From the NCBI GenBank assembly GCA_021464525.1, contig JADRCO010001265.1, forward strand, positions 1 to 20,788: a stretch of DNA of 20,788 nucleotides. Reading direction: 5' to 3'. Position 1 is the first letter of the stretch, and each line of letters starts with the position of its first letter. Source of the stretch: Rhizophagus sp. LPA8_4_AMF. Taxonomy: Eukaryota; Glomeromycota; Glomeromycetes; Glomerales; Glomeraceae. Under the pieces are notes generated by a model. It saw only the letters and a list, made by a program, of their open reading frames with translations. It was not told the origin of the DNA and did not search any database. Positions 9,788 to 18,553 of this stretch are shown here, piece by piece. The translations under genes and the position numbers were made by a program.

Positions 9788-11912
9788 ATGGCTAAAGACA
9801 CTTCTTCTCCCACCAAACCCATCAGTGCTCTTGATGATTATGTTTTATTGGGCCCTAGTGGATTAAGAGATTCTCCATTATGTCTTGGTGCTTTGGTAGT
9901 ATAAGTTTTATAAATTTGGCCAAAATTATGACGTTAATTATAGGAAATTCCTTAATTTTTAATTTAATAATTATATTTCTTATGTTGATCTGCTTTTGAT
10001 TTAACATATGAAAAGACTTTCGGAGAAACATGGGTAAGTTCATTTGTTAAAATAAGAAAGAAAAAAAAACCAGTTTCGATTAACAACATACAAATATACA
10101 AATAGGGATTAGGTTCTAACCAAGAAGAATCGAAAAAAGTTTTTGACCTATATTATGAAAAAGGTGGAAACTTTATTGGTAAGTTTAATTCATTTATGTT
10201 CGCACGGTCGTAGACGCCGCAGTAAGATACTTTAACGTCATAATGTATATTACTTTTAGACACCGCTTGCAATTATAACATGGGTGAAGTAAGTCTTTAA
10301 AAAAAAATTTTTTTTTTTAGCTGATAAAATATTTAAATAATAATTAAATTTCATTTAAAATCAATTTAGAGTGAACGTTTCCTTGGGGATTATGTTTCCG
10401 ATAAACGGTCCGATGTCGTAATTGCAACAAAATTTTCAGGTGTTGAACTTTTTCTATTATGTAACATCGTTTAATTTTTTGATTTTAATAATTTTCCAAT
10501 TTTTTTTATTTTTATTTTATAGCTAATATAACTAATATGCAAAAGAATAGAAGGTACAATCCGAATTCTGGTAAGTTGGTACTAAACTAATCGTTGTTAT
10601 ATTAGTTGATAATGATCGGAAATACTTACAATTAAATATATCAATATATTTAGGAGGAAATCATCGAAAAAGTCTCGTAGAAAATTTGGATGCAAGTTTA
10701 AAAAGATTGAATATGAGTTATGTTGATATCTTATACGTTCATTTCTATGAATATCGTACTCCAATTGAAGAATTTATGAGATCATTAGATGATGTCATTC
10801 GAAGTGGAAAAGTAAGTCTAATAATGTTTTTAATATGATTTACTCAAATTTGATATATATATATATTTCTAAAATATTATTAAATTTATTAAATAGGTTT
10901 TGTATGCCGCTATAAGCGATATTCCGTCTTGGGCACTTTCTCGTTCTAACACTATTGCTGAATTACGTGGATGGAGGTACGAAATTATGCATGATAATAT
11001 AACTTATAGATAAATAAGCTATTAGATTAACGCATATCTATTAACCGTATTTAGTCCTTTCATTGGACTTCAAACGCGTTATAATTTGTTGGATCGAACG
11101 ATGGAAAATGACCTACTGCCTGCCTGTGCTGAACATGGTGTATGTATTATAAGCGTTTGCCTATCCTGATACAAAAAAAAAAACAAAATAAATATTTTTT
11201 TTTTTTAAAAAAAATATTTTAGGTTGGAATCGTTCCATAGGGTGTTATCGCAGAAGGGTAGTTAACCGTTGATACTCTTTTTTTTTTATTTCTTATACAA
11301 TAAAATTATATATTTACATCTATTTTTTTTGTTTGTAAACAGATTTCTTACCGGAAAATATTCAAAAGAAAACTCAGAAGCAACATCGGAATTTCGTAAT
11401 AGATTTATCGCACAACATTCGAAGTCTGAAAAAAATTGGAAAATCTTGGATGAAGTTAAAGCTATTTCAGAAGAGATCGGAAGAACTCCTGTTCAAGTAA
11501 TAATTTATAGTCAACCTTTATACAATTCACATTTTTTATAAACTGATAATGCAATATATATAATACATAGGTTTCTTTGAATTGGACCATGCAAAAACCT
11601 GGTATTACTTCTCCTATAATTGGTGCTAGAACAGTTGATCAGCTCGAAGAAAATCTTAAAGCACTTGAATTTAAGTAAGTACATTTATTTAAAAAAAAAA
11701 AAATTTGGTTTATTAAAAATAATATTTTTTTTTTTAGATTGACACCTGAACAAATGAAAAGACTTGATAATGTTTCTGATCAAACTGAAGTTCCATTTCC
11801 TTATGGATTATTTGATTTAATGGATTTAAATCTTGGAAAGAACATTAATATACCAACTAGATTTGAATCTTTTGCGGCTAAACATAACTACGGAACTCGG
11901 CGTAATTTATAA
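9788..11912 (+). CDS. aldo-keto reductase (aryl-alcohol-dehydrogenase-like), 13 exons, with an in-frame TAG
   Basis: NAD(P)H-dependent reductase of carbonyls or aryl aldehydes, TIM-barrel, probably cytosolic. Exons: 9788-9895, 10016-10033 (18 nt), 10106-10178, 10260-10288, 10370-10439, 10523-10570, 10654-10811, 10897-10976, 11055-11139, 11223-11257, 11343-11496, 11571-11674, 11738-11912. Together they give 378 codons plus stop. The catalytic tetrad is visible: Asp67 (FIDTA), Tyr72 (CNYNMGESE), Lys97 (IATKFS), His145 (YVHFYEY). Later motifs include EELRGW-like, LLPACAEHG, FLTGKYS, and SPIIGARTVDQLEENL. Codon 229 (11238-11240) is TAG where relatives have Trp in VPWG. Everything else, including all 12 introns, is intact. 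So this is a young null allele, a sequencing error, or a gene rescued by the acceptor discussed in the findings. Two donors are GTAGT rather than GTAAGT. A plus-strand open frame at 11269-11541 is just intron 10 read into exon 11. Confidence 0.85.
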
Positions 11913-11938
11913 TTTTTATCAATTAAAGATATTTAAAG

Positions 11939-11954
11939 CCTTAAGGCCTTAAGG
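11939..11954. other. perfect 16 bp palindrome CCTTAAGGCCTTAAGG
   Basis: Starts 27 nt after the reductase stop codon, within the likely 3' UTR. It is two nested AflII-type CCTTAAGG units and could form a small stem in RNA. Function unknown; short palindromes can arise by chance. Confidence 0.6.
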
Positions 11955-12066
11955 GTAGTAGTAATTAATACATTATAGTTAATTTAGTTTATTTATTGTA
12001 TTGTGATCTCTAAATTTTGATTTATTATAAACTATTATAAATGCAAAGTTATTTATAAAATGCATT

Positions 12067-12072
12067 AATAAA
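12067..12072 (+). terminator. candidate polyadenylation signal AATAAA for the reductase
   Basis: A canonical AATAAA about 155 nt after the stop codon on the gene strand. AATAAA is common by chance in DNA this AT-rich, so support is only positional. Confidence 0.3.
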
Positions 12073-12418
12073 ATTGGTGATGGCCAATAATTAATTACGT
12101 TATAAACTTGAATTTATTAGGATTATTATATTATTTTGTTTGTTTACAAAGAATTTTTTTCAAACGAATGGCGCAATAAATTTTATATAACGTGATTGTA
12201 GATCAACCAATCACATGGTTCACTATGGAATAATAGACGCCTTAAAATTCATTGATAGTATTTATAAATTGCAACTATATCAACGAAATTATTGTTTGGG
12301 CGATTTTTTTCAAAAAAAACATCATTTAACAAAATATTTATCAAAATAAAAAAAAAAAATTAACGAACATCAGATAAGATTTAGTAAAATTAAAATTTGA
12401 TCAAATTGAATGATTATG

Positions 12419-12452
12419 GAGAGAGGGAGAGAGAGAGTGTGTGTGTATGTGG
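12419..12452. repeat. GA then GT microsatellite
   Basis: A run of GA-type dinucleotides passes directly into GT dinucleotides ending in GTATGTGG. It immediately precedes the inverted-repeat element at 12456. Confidence 0.8.
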
Positions 12453-12455
12453 TAA

Positions 12456-12788
12456 AGATGCACATCTGGTCTTTCGGTATTATTCGGCCTTTATAAAAAA
12501 TTTTCTGACCTGCGTCTGAAACTTTTGTGCCGCAGCGGGTTTGGCAAAGACCGATACTGGCAAAAATTGGCCTCTATTCTGCTTTTTCTAAAGCTAATTA
12601 GCTAAAGACCGTGCAAAAATAGATTTTGGTCATAAATACTAATCTAGTCTTGAATTAGCTGATTGGATTAAGCCATTTATCAATCCTTAACCAATTCTAC
12701 TGCGCCCAAAAATTTACGTTACTTATCAAAAAATTTCCAAAGACCGGTCAGCAGGACCGATTAAGACCGCAGGACCGAATGAGTATCT
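12456..12788. mobile_element. diverged inverted-repeat DNA element
   Basis: The left end AGATGCACATCTGGTC, with CGGT and TTCGG following, matches the reverse complement of the right end (AGATACTCATTCGGTC, with CGGT and ATCGG following) at roughly three quarters of positions. Both ends contain repeated GGTC/GACC units, like the larger element at 2543-3146, so the two may be related. No transposase and no clean target duplication. An old non-autonomous copy is the best reading. Confidence 0.55.
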
Positions 12789-13683
12789 CTAGTGTGCGGT
12801 GAAGTAATTTAATTTATTTTTTTTTAATCATAATTTTTTTCATGATAGGCATTTTTTAAGTAAAATTTTTTTAAAAAAGTTGCAATAACATAATAAATTT
12901 TTCATTTAATACTTTTTATATGATAATTTTATTATTTTTTTTTTTTTTGAATAATAGAAAATTTTTTAAAATAATTTTATAATAGTGAAGAATTTTTTTT
13001 TAATCATAGCACATTTACACCTCGAACTAAACTTATACAATAAAATACTATTAAGTTCACAGAAAATAAAATAAAATAAAATAAAAAATTAAATAACTAA
13101 ATCTATAATAAAAATCATGAAACCGGGTTAATTATTCATTAGTACAAAATGATTGTCCAGTCACTGCGACTTCGCTATACTGTGGGCGGTGTAGATGGTA
13201 TAAATGATATGGCGGTGATAGATTCTTAAACTCTAGTTTATAATAAAAGCGTTTCTTTTATAAGTTAAACCTTTTTTTTTTAATTTGATAATTTTAATAA
13301 AAAAAAGTACATTATATATAAAAACTTGGATTGATGGAATAACCCAATAACCATTAAACTAACCAGGCGATCTGATTTTTCTGATTTTTTTTAAAAAAAG
13401 TAAAACTCGGTTATTCTAAATTTTGTTATAATTGTAAAAAAAAAAAATAAAATGCTTGTAAAACTCGAGTTTAATACTGTTTAATTCGAATTAAATATAT
13501 TACTCGAATTATAAGTTAGGTGCGCGACTAAAATTTAACTAAAATTTATATCAAATACACTCAACAACTAACACAAAACAAAAACCAAAGTGAACATACA
13601 TTTGAATGACCTACTTTTTTTATGCTAATAAGTGATTTATCTTATATCACGTGATTTGAAATTTTGCCTGTTACACAATAATA
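12789..13683. other. AT-rich spacer, nothing recognised
   Basis: Homopolymer runs and a short AAAAT tandem near 13070 (ATAAAATAAAATAAAATAAA). No coding frame or RNA gene could be supported. Confidence 0.55.
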
Positions 13684-14620
13684 TTTAGTTATAGAATCAC
13701 GAAACCAGACAATTGGATATACTGTACAGGTCAATCTAAATGCAAAAAATGCGATGGAATAACATTTATTGATATCAGCGGAAATTATAGTATAGATATA
13801 TTTCTATATATTACAAATATTAATGATAACAAGATGCATTTTATGAAATTGCTAATTATATTAAGAATACCAACACAACTTTTAATCCATTAAATATATA
13901 CAAGATAAGTTTAAATATCTTTCTTTAGAACCGAAATTAAAATGGATTTCATATTCACAAATAAAAAATTTAGAAAAAATAGAAGGTGGAGGATAAGGTA
14001 TTATCTATAAAGCTTTAAGTAATGCTTTAAAAAAATTTTTAATAAATATTTTCTAAACGAGGTAGTATTTAATTTCAAAAGCTAAGTTGTTACTAAAAAA
14101 ATATTGATGTACTACTAAATTCCCTATAAAAACTTTTTATCTGAATATTTCCATTATTTCTCGTAAAAATTCCGTGAAAATGATACATTCACGGAAAAAT
14201 CATGGAAATATAAACACGGATCAACATTTTTTACTGGGATTCAAACTATTAAATTTAGTTAAAATCACTTTTTTCAATGTTATGATAGTAATTTTATATG
14301 TTATTCAATGTCATGGTATTACGAAAGATCCTATGACGAAGAATTAATGTTTATAATGAAATATGCAAATGGAGGGGTTTACATAATTATTTACAAAAGA
14401 ATTTTACAGAAATTATATGGAAGAAAAAATTGTACATTTTGTGGCGAATTTCAGATGGGTAATTATATCTTTAATTATAATAATGATTAATTATCCAAGT
14501 AAAATTAACCGGATTTTATATCAGACTTCAAACTATTCATGAAAAAGATTTCGTATATTGAGATTTTCAAAGTGGAAATATATTGATCGAAACATAGATC
14601 AATATCTAATTGGAAATTTC
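13684..14620 (+). pseudogene. kinase pseudogene, plus strand, MITE-interrupted
   Basis: Reads through decayed but ordered family motifs. There is a Cys segment QSKCKKCDGITFIDISG near 13732. WISYSQIKNLEKI near 13945 is followed by GGG, a stop, then GIIYKA (glycine loop). CHGITKDPMT near 14310 leads to MKYANGG and, after a shift, HNYLQKNFTEI (14380). Then comes an intact 66 nt GT-AG intron (14459-14524), followed by LQTIHEKDF, a TGA in place of HRD's Arg, and DFQSGNILIE. Stops in the glycine loop and catalytic loop abolish activity. A 117 bp MITE sits at 14122-14238 between the N- and C-lobe parts. The segment after 14600 is too decayed to follow; APE and the C-lobe were not found. Confidence 0.75.
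14122..14238. mobile_element. short MITE inside the kinase pseudogene
   Basis: The left end CCCTATAAAAA and the right end (reverse complement CCCAGTAAAAAATG) form terminal inverted repeats. Further in, TTTCCAT and CCGTGAA are repeated in inverted order, the latter forming a tight CCGTGAA...TTCACGG hairpin. The flanks share ATT, possibly a 3 bp target duplication. The element is non-coding and nearly one continuous stem. Confidence 0.6.
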
Positions 14621-15580
14621 GTTTCGGACAAATAGCAAATTATTATGGGTATATTACAAAAAAGGAAAATGCAGAGGTGAAAGGATGATGTAGGCGGATG
14701 GAAGGAAGGAATATTACATGGGTTAACTATCAAATCATCTAGTGCATAATAATAGAATGTCCTTCGCTATGTAAGCACGAATACATTAAAACATTTTAAT
14801 AAATTGTCAATGTACTGTAAATTTGAATTATTATATTTAGATAAATTCAAACATTCAGAATTATCCAAATGCATTTGCATTGATAGTAATTTTTTCTTCA
14901 AGAAGCAAACCTCTATTTGTAAAAGTTCATCATTGTTCAATGTAAAGTAATTTTTTTGGAATGATGTCGTTACCATGATTGTAATAATCTATTTTTTTAA
15001 TTATATTATATTTTTTTCTATTATCTTGTATAATATATCGTTAGAGGTCAATTTTTAAAAGATTCAAATCCAGTGTCACAATAAAAATAACTTACAGATT
15101 TAACACTAATATTATCATAAATAATGATGTAATACAGCGCAATATTGGTTCTATGATTTTTTTTTTTACCTGCTCTGGCTTTTTGGCTATTAAATCAATA
15201 TATTCAATTCTCAGCTAAAGAAGGTTTATTTCAAATATCTAATTAAATTTTTGTATTGAAACATTTGTCATAGAAATTTGCAAAGCTACACAATACATTT
15301 CTTTTTACATCATTGAATTTAACTATTAATCAACTTGACATATTATTATGATTACACCACAAACAATAGGTTTTTAGTCCCTATTTTTGTTACAGAATTT
15401 TATGATCTAAGAAAAAGTTGATATTATATTCTTCCAAAGAACGTATTGTTCTTTTTATTAGAATATTATACGTAAAATAATCATGAATTGTAAAATATTT
15501 TTTAATTTTTGCGGATCGGAAACTTATCTTCTTTATTATATAACTTATTTTATGAGAAAATTTTAATAATATAAGAATAC
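14621..15580. other. mostly unrecognised sequence
   Basis: Apart from the minus-strand frame at 14767-14976 there is no supported gene. A minus-strand stretch reading LRIEYIDLIAKKPEQ ends at a possible GTAAAA donor near 15170, which may be a leftover exon; this is too short to call. Confidence 0.4.
14767..14976 (-). CDS. hypothetical 69 aa open frame
   Basis: An ATG-initiated frame on the minus strand beginning MVTTSFQKNYFTLNNDELLQ. Composition is leucine-rich and mixed-polar, with possible helical segments in the middle, unlike the F/K/N/I-only frames elsewhere in the window. There are no recognised motifs, no introns seen and no neighbours pointing to a function. It may be a surviving exon of a dead gene or a chance frame. 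Confidence 0.25.
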   Translation of the reverse strand: MVTTSFQKNYFTLNNDELLQIEVCFLKKKLLSMQMHLDNSECLNLSKYNNSNLQYIDNLLKCFNVFVLT

Positions 15581-15582
15581 TA

Positions 15583-15602
15583 CAGTCAAATCTCGATATA
15601 CC
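15583..15602 (+). mobile_element. solitary pogo/Tigger-like terminal inverted repeat
   Basis: CAGTCAAATCTCGATATACC preceded by TA resembles the CAGTCRA...TCGATATA(A/C)C ends of pogo/Tigger-type Tc1-mariner transposons, whose target duplication is TA. The following GAACTCGTGGTTCAGGGA-like sequence fits an extended end. No matching opposite end or transposase was found nearby, so it is a relic. Identification is from memory of the end consensus. Confidence 0.4.
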
Positions 15603-16037
15603 AAACTCGTGGTTCAGGGAGCATAAGTTCGGCATACAGTACTTGTTCAAAACGGTAACTAGGATCAGGAAAGTATAACGCATTTCTTCTCCATAGTCAT
15701 TAAAAATAAAAGAGTTATTGGGCAATTTAATCATATCAACACATAATTTTTCAAAAGTACTTTAACGAGGACGATCTAGCATCAAGTTTAAAAAGCCATT
15801 GAAATTTTATATTTTAGAAACTTTTTATCTTGTCATATATCGTAAGAAATTTCCATTGATTAACAAGAAATATCATTGGTGGATCACGCGTGCGGACAGA
15901 CATAACTTGCATGAATTTAGTCTAACCGTAAATGTCCTCAGCTAAAGCTTCGAACAAATTAGCAATAGTAATCTAGTTGATTATCTTATTATGTATTCAA
16001 CTCTGTAACTCTCGCTGTCTCACGAAACAATAGCATT
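15603..16037. other. unrecognised sequence
   Basis: A plus-strand stretch near 15840-15950 is open and moderately balanced in composition (HWWITRADRHNLHEFSL), but it has no start and no clear splice sites. It may be old coding sequence. Nothing else was recognised. Confidence 0.35.
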
Positions 16038-16290
16038 CCTATAAAAAGAAGCTCAGCGTCATATAAAAACCTGGCACCTTACAAAATAGAAAAGATAAAT
16101 CCTCCGAATTGCCTTATAAAAAAAAAGTCCTATAAAAAGAAATGATAACCCTGAAACATCCTACAAAAAAAAAAGAAACTGAAGAGTCCTACAAAAAAGA
16201 GATCGATCCCGCCCTACAAAAAAGAAAAAAGAAACTTCAAATGTTTTACAAAAAAAAGTCCTTGGTATTTTACGATAAAAGAAGAGAAAT
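16038..16290. repeat. degenerate minisatellite of CCTACAAAAAAG units
   Basis: Roughly nine to ten units built around CCTAYAAAAARGAAA start near 16038, 16060, 16077, 16112, 16129, 16160, 16188, 16213 and 16244. Spacing varies from 17 to 35 bp. Read on the minus strand, each is a pyrimidine tract ending TTTTTGTAGG or TTTTATAGG, which looks like a 3' splice acceptor. Confidence 0.65.
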
Positions 16291-16359
16291 TCCAGCGACT
16301 TGAAAAAATTTTTTTTAATTAGCCTTTTTTTATATTACACTTGACTTTTTTTTGTAAGA

Positions 16360-16600
16360 CTTCTAAAAAAAGGGAAGACAAACAATGAAGTGGAAATAAA
16401 ATTTTTTTTTTTATAAAAACCAAAGGGGAACGACATTTTTTTTAAGAAAAAAAGAAGAAACGAGGTAGAAATAAAAAAAAAATTTTTTTTCTTTAAAAAA
16501 CAAAAAGGGCGAAATGAAATAAAAAAGGAATAAAGTGGGAAATATAAAAGAAAGGAAGGGGGGAAAGAGGGAAATAATAAAAAAAAAATTTTCAATGATC
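16360..16600. repeat. purine-rich low-complexity tract
   Basis: The plus strand is almost entirely A and G with T-runs, with recurring GAAATAAAA-T(n) blocks and a GAAAGGAAGGGGGGAAAGAGGG segment near 16551-16571. It continues the decayed repeat to its left. The phenylalanine-rich minus-strand open frame across 16335-16625 is a by-product of this composition. Confidence 0.7.
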
Positions 16601-16842
16601 TAAATACATAAAAATAAACAATCACGTGGTCACATGTTATGATACGGAATGGTAATAAAGTTATTTTAAAAGATGAAGTTTAAAAGTTCACAATAATATT
16701 CATTCCGTACACATTGAATTTTTTTTAAAAACTTTCAAAACTGAATTGCATATGAAATATATGGAATTGTGATATGGAATATATAAAAACATATAAAACG
16801 TATATAAAATGTATCATTTTTATATACAGATATTTAATAGGG
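16601..16842. other. AT-rich spacer
   Basis: Alternating ATAT/GGAAT sequence with no supported gene. Confidence 0.5.
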
Positions 16843-17640
16843 CAAACAAAAAAGACGCTTACATAACTCACAAAATCTCATTGAATTCGTAATAAATAAG
16901 GTATAAATTTTTACATGGTTATCTTTGAAAAAATAAAATACTGTATTTATTACTCATTTGTGTTTAGGCTGGAAAAAATTCTATAAAGAGACGTGGTCAT
17001 AGAATTAATGAAATATATGGAATATCTCAACGAATGATTATATTATTCTAAATCCTCTTGAAGAATTCATTAAAAAATGCTAATTAAATACTAATAAACG
17101 TGATGATATTATTTAATTTCATCAAACTAACTATATGGTATCCATTCAAAAAAATAGACAAAAATGACTTTATGACAATATATTTAGAAATATGGAAGAA
17201 TGGACCACTATATTATAGTGATCAATATAATATATATGCAAATGATATAAATAAAAAAGTCACTTTGAAATATTGAACTTTACATGACTCACAAAATTAT
17301 TAACGAAGTTCTAGCTAAGGTATGTTGTGGATTATATAATTTCTATTTTTTGAGTTAAAATATTAATTTCCTTTATTAATATTTTAGGAAAGAATATATT
17401 CAAAAATTCTTAAAATATATAATATCTCAACATCCAGTTACAAATGATATTATTTTGATCCTATATAATATTAGTTAGACAAGTGGAAATAAAAAATTGT
17501 TCAAGAAATGCAATTAAGTATTGATCATTATGATAAAGTATTGAATGGATTCCATACAATCAGTTTAATGAAATTAAAGTAGACAACGGTGGATTCCGAA
17601 TCCACATAATGCGATCAAGAAAGCAAATAAAATATAAGCA
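16843..17640 (+). pseudogene. kinase pseudogene with internal tandem duplication
   Basis: Copy 1 carries LHNSQNLIEFVINK, then an intron-like gap (GTATAA...TTTAG, about 70 nt), then INEIYGISQ. Next follow a decayed FIKKC segment, WYPFKKIDKNDF and WKNGPLYYS. Copy 2 has LHDSQN and INEVLAK, an intron (GTATGT...TTTAG), then ILKIYNISQHPVTND. It continues with TSGN, EMQLSIDHYDKVL, WIPYNQFNEI and NGGF. The shared motifs AATATCTCAA (17021 and 17421), TGGTATCCA/TGGATTCCA (17136 and 17546) and CTCACAAAAT (16867 and 17288) are 400-421 bp apart. Motifs match the Gly-loop to αC and hinge part of the Rhizophagus kinase family (WIPYxQF, LHNSQN, GISQxP). Stops and shifts are frequent, and no catalytic or activation loop was found. 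Confidence 0.7.
17589..17605. other. 17 nt perfect hairpin GTGGATTCCGAATCCAC
   Basis: Eight-base arms around a single C. It falls on the remnant glycine loop of the kinase pseudogene (GGFR). It resembles a tRNA anticodon arm superficially, but no acceptor, D or T arm surrounds it. Confidence 0.5.
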
Positions 17641-17906
17641 TAAATAATGGAAATAGTCATTTGTATATAATTTTTTCACACATCATGATAAAATGTTCAT
17701 ACCGGAAAAGAAAAATTTCTGATACTTATACGAAAGCACTTTAAATCAGTAATTCTCTGCCTACAGGCATAACGGACAGCTTGTCAAATAGTAAAAAGCA
17801 ATAATTTTTTTTATTAAATTCTATATAACATAATTTACATGTACAGCAAATAAAAGATTTTGCCTTATCTAATCATTCATTTTTTTTGATTGTTTTGGTC
17901 CATTCA
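17641..17906. other. 3' flank of the Cys-rich gene and spacer
   Basis: Converging ends of the plus-strand kinase pseudogene and the minus-strand Cys-rich gene. Should hold the latter's 3' UTR; an AATAAA occurs on the minus strand near 17812-17817. Nothing else was recognised. Confidence 0.4.
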
Positions 17907-18491
17907 CTAACATCTATAACCACTGTAACCTCTCTTTTCATCACAAGCCCGACAATATACTCTTACAATCCCTCTCTCCCAATCCCAATACGAACAATCA
18001 ATACACTTGTGTCCAACACAAGGTGATTCCTCCATATCTACCGCATCATAAATATTCCTCAACCTTTCTCGTCTCATAGCTTCTATATGGAATACATGGT
18101 TATTAAGAAGTGATCTAATAAAAAAGTGAGTGTTAGGACCAGCCTAAATGAGCGTACACAACCAACGCAGTATATCCTATTCTATATCCTCAGATAAGGT
18201 CTAACTAACGTCAGTGACCTGCTCATGGTGGTAGGTATGGTATACTCGTAGTGACCATACCCACGGTAGTGACCACCTAAGTGGTATACCTCAACACTCA
18301 TTCAGGATAAATATACATCATAATTGGGACTACAAATACTCATCAACCTTACGGTAACCGCCAGGGACAATGTATTTTACTCACCTGTTATAATAGTCAC
18401 TTCTAACTTCATTTCGAAGGGCCTGCCTTCTATTAAACCTAGCAGTACATCTAAAGCCTTGTCTAACTCGTTGAGAGTGATTTGACACCAT
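17907..18491 (-). CDS. Arg/Cys-rich small protein, 104 aa, two exons
   Basis: Exon 1 is 18491-18385 (35 codons plus 2 nt) and exon 2 is 18114-17907. The 270 nt GT-AG intron (GTGAGT...TTATTAG) keeps the frame. The N-terminal third is basic (QRVRQGFRCTARFNRRQALR); the middle has AMRRERLRNIYDAVDMEE. The C-terminus carries CVGHKCIDCSYWDWERG and VYCRACDEKRGYSGYRC, six Cys and one His in a C-x4-C-x2-C...C-x2-C-x9-C pattern that could bind zinc. GC content is visibly higher than its surroundings, and every position reads through, so it is probably real and expressed. I do not recognise the family; basic plus possible zinc knuckle suggests nucleic-acid binding, an inference only. The ATG at 18491 follows a TTTGTAG, so an upstream exon is possible. 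There is no signal peptide. Confidence 0.75.
18127..18300. mobile_element. 174 bp inverted-repeat insertion in the intron of the Cys-rich gene
   Basis: The ends are inverted: TGAGTGTTAGG at the left and, from the right end inward, TGAGTGTTGAGG. Inside is GGTATGGT (18234-18241) pairing with ACCATACC (18254-18261) plus several GTGGTA/TACC variants, giving a strongly folded sequence. It lies only about a dozen bases from the intron's 3' splice site and makes the intron three to four times longer than the others here. No target duplication was clear. A MITE is the best reading; a short solo LTR (TG...CA ends) is less likely. Confidence 0.55.
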
Positions 18492-18553
18492 TTTTTTGCC
18501 TACAAATAAACTACAAAGTCAGCACAAGAGTTAACATTAAGAAAAAAAATAAA

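Larger units (their letters stand above)
11913..12455. other. 3' flank of the reductase and AT-rich spacer
   Basis: Contains a 16 bp palindrome, an AATAAA signal and a microsatellite (separate entries). No gene was recognised. Confidence 0.55.

Noticed and set aside
11269-11541. 90-codon plus-strand open frame ending in reductase-like sequence
   Set aside because: It is intron 10 read straight into exon 11; the start lies in a T-rich intron, and the real frame enters through the acceptor at 11342.
15390-15734. 114-codon minus-strand open frame
   Set aside because: It runs through the pogo-like transposon end; no recognised motif and an AT-biased second half.
16335-16625. 96-codon minus-strand open frame rich in F, S and K
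   Set aside because: Produced by the purine-rich low-complexity tract; no domain or balanced composition.
17589-17605. tRNA-like hairpin
   Set aside because: No D arm, T arm (GTTCRA) or acceptor stem around it. No tRNA or rRNA gene was seen anywhere in the window.
18131-18296. solo LTR reading (TG...CA) of the intron element
   Set aside because: TGTTAGG...CTCAACA fits LTR ends, but no 4-6 bp target duplication flanks it, and the inverted match extends outward to TGAGTGTT, favouring a MITE.
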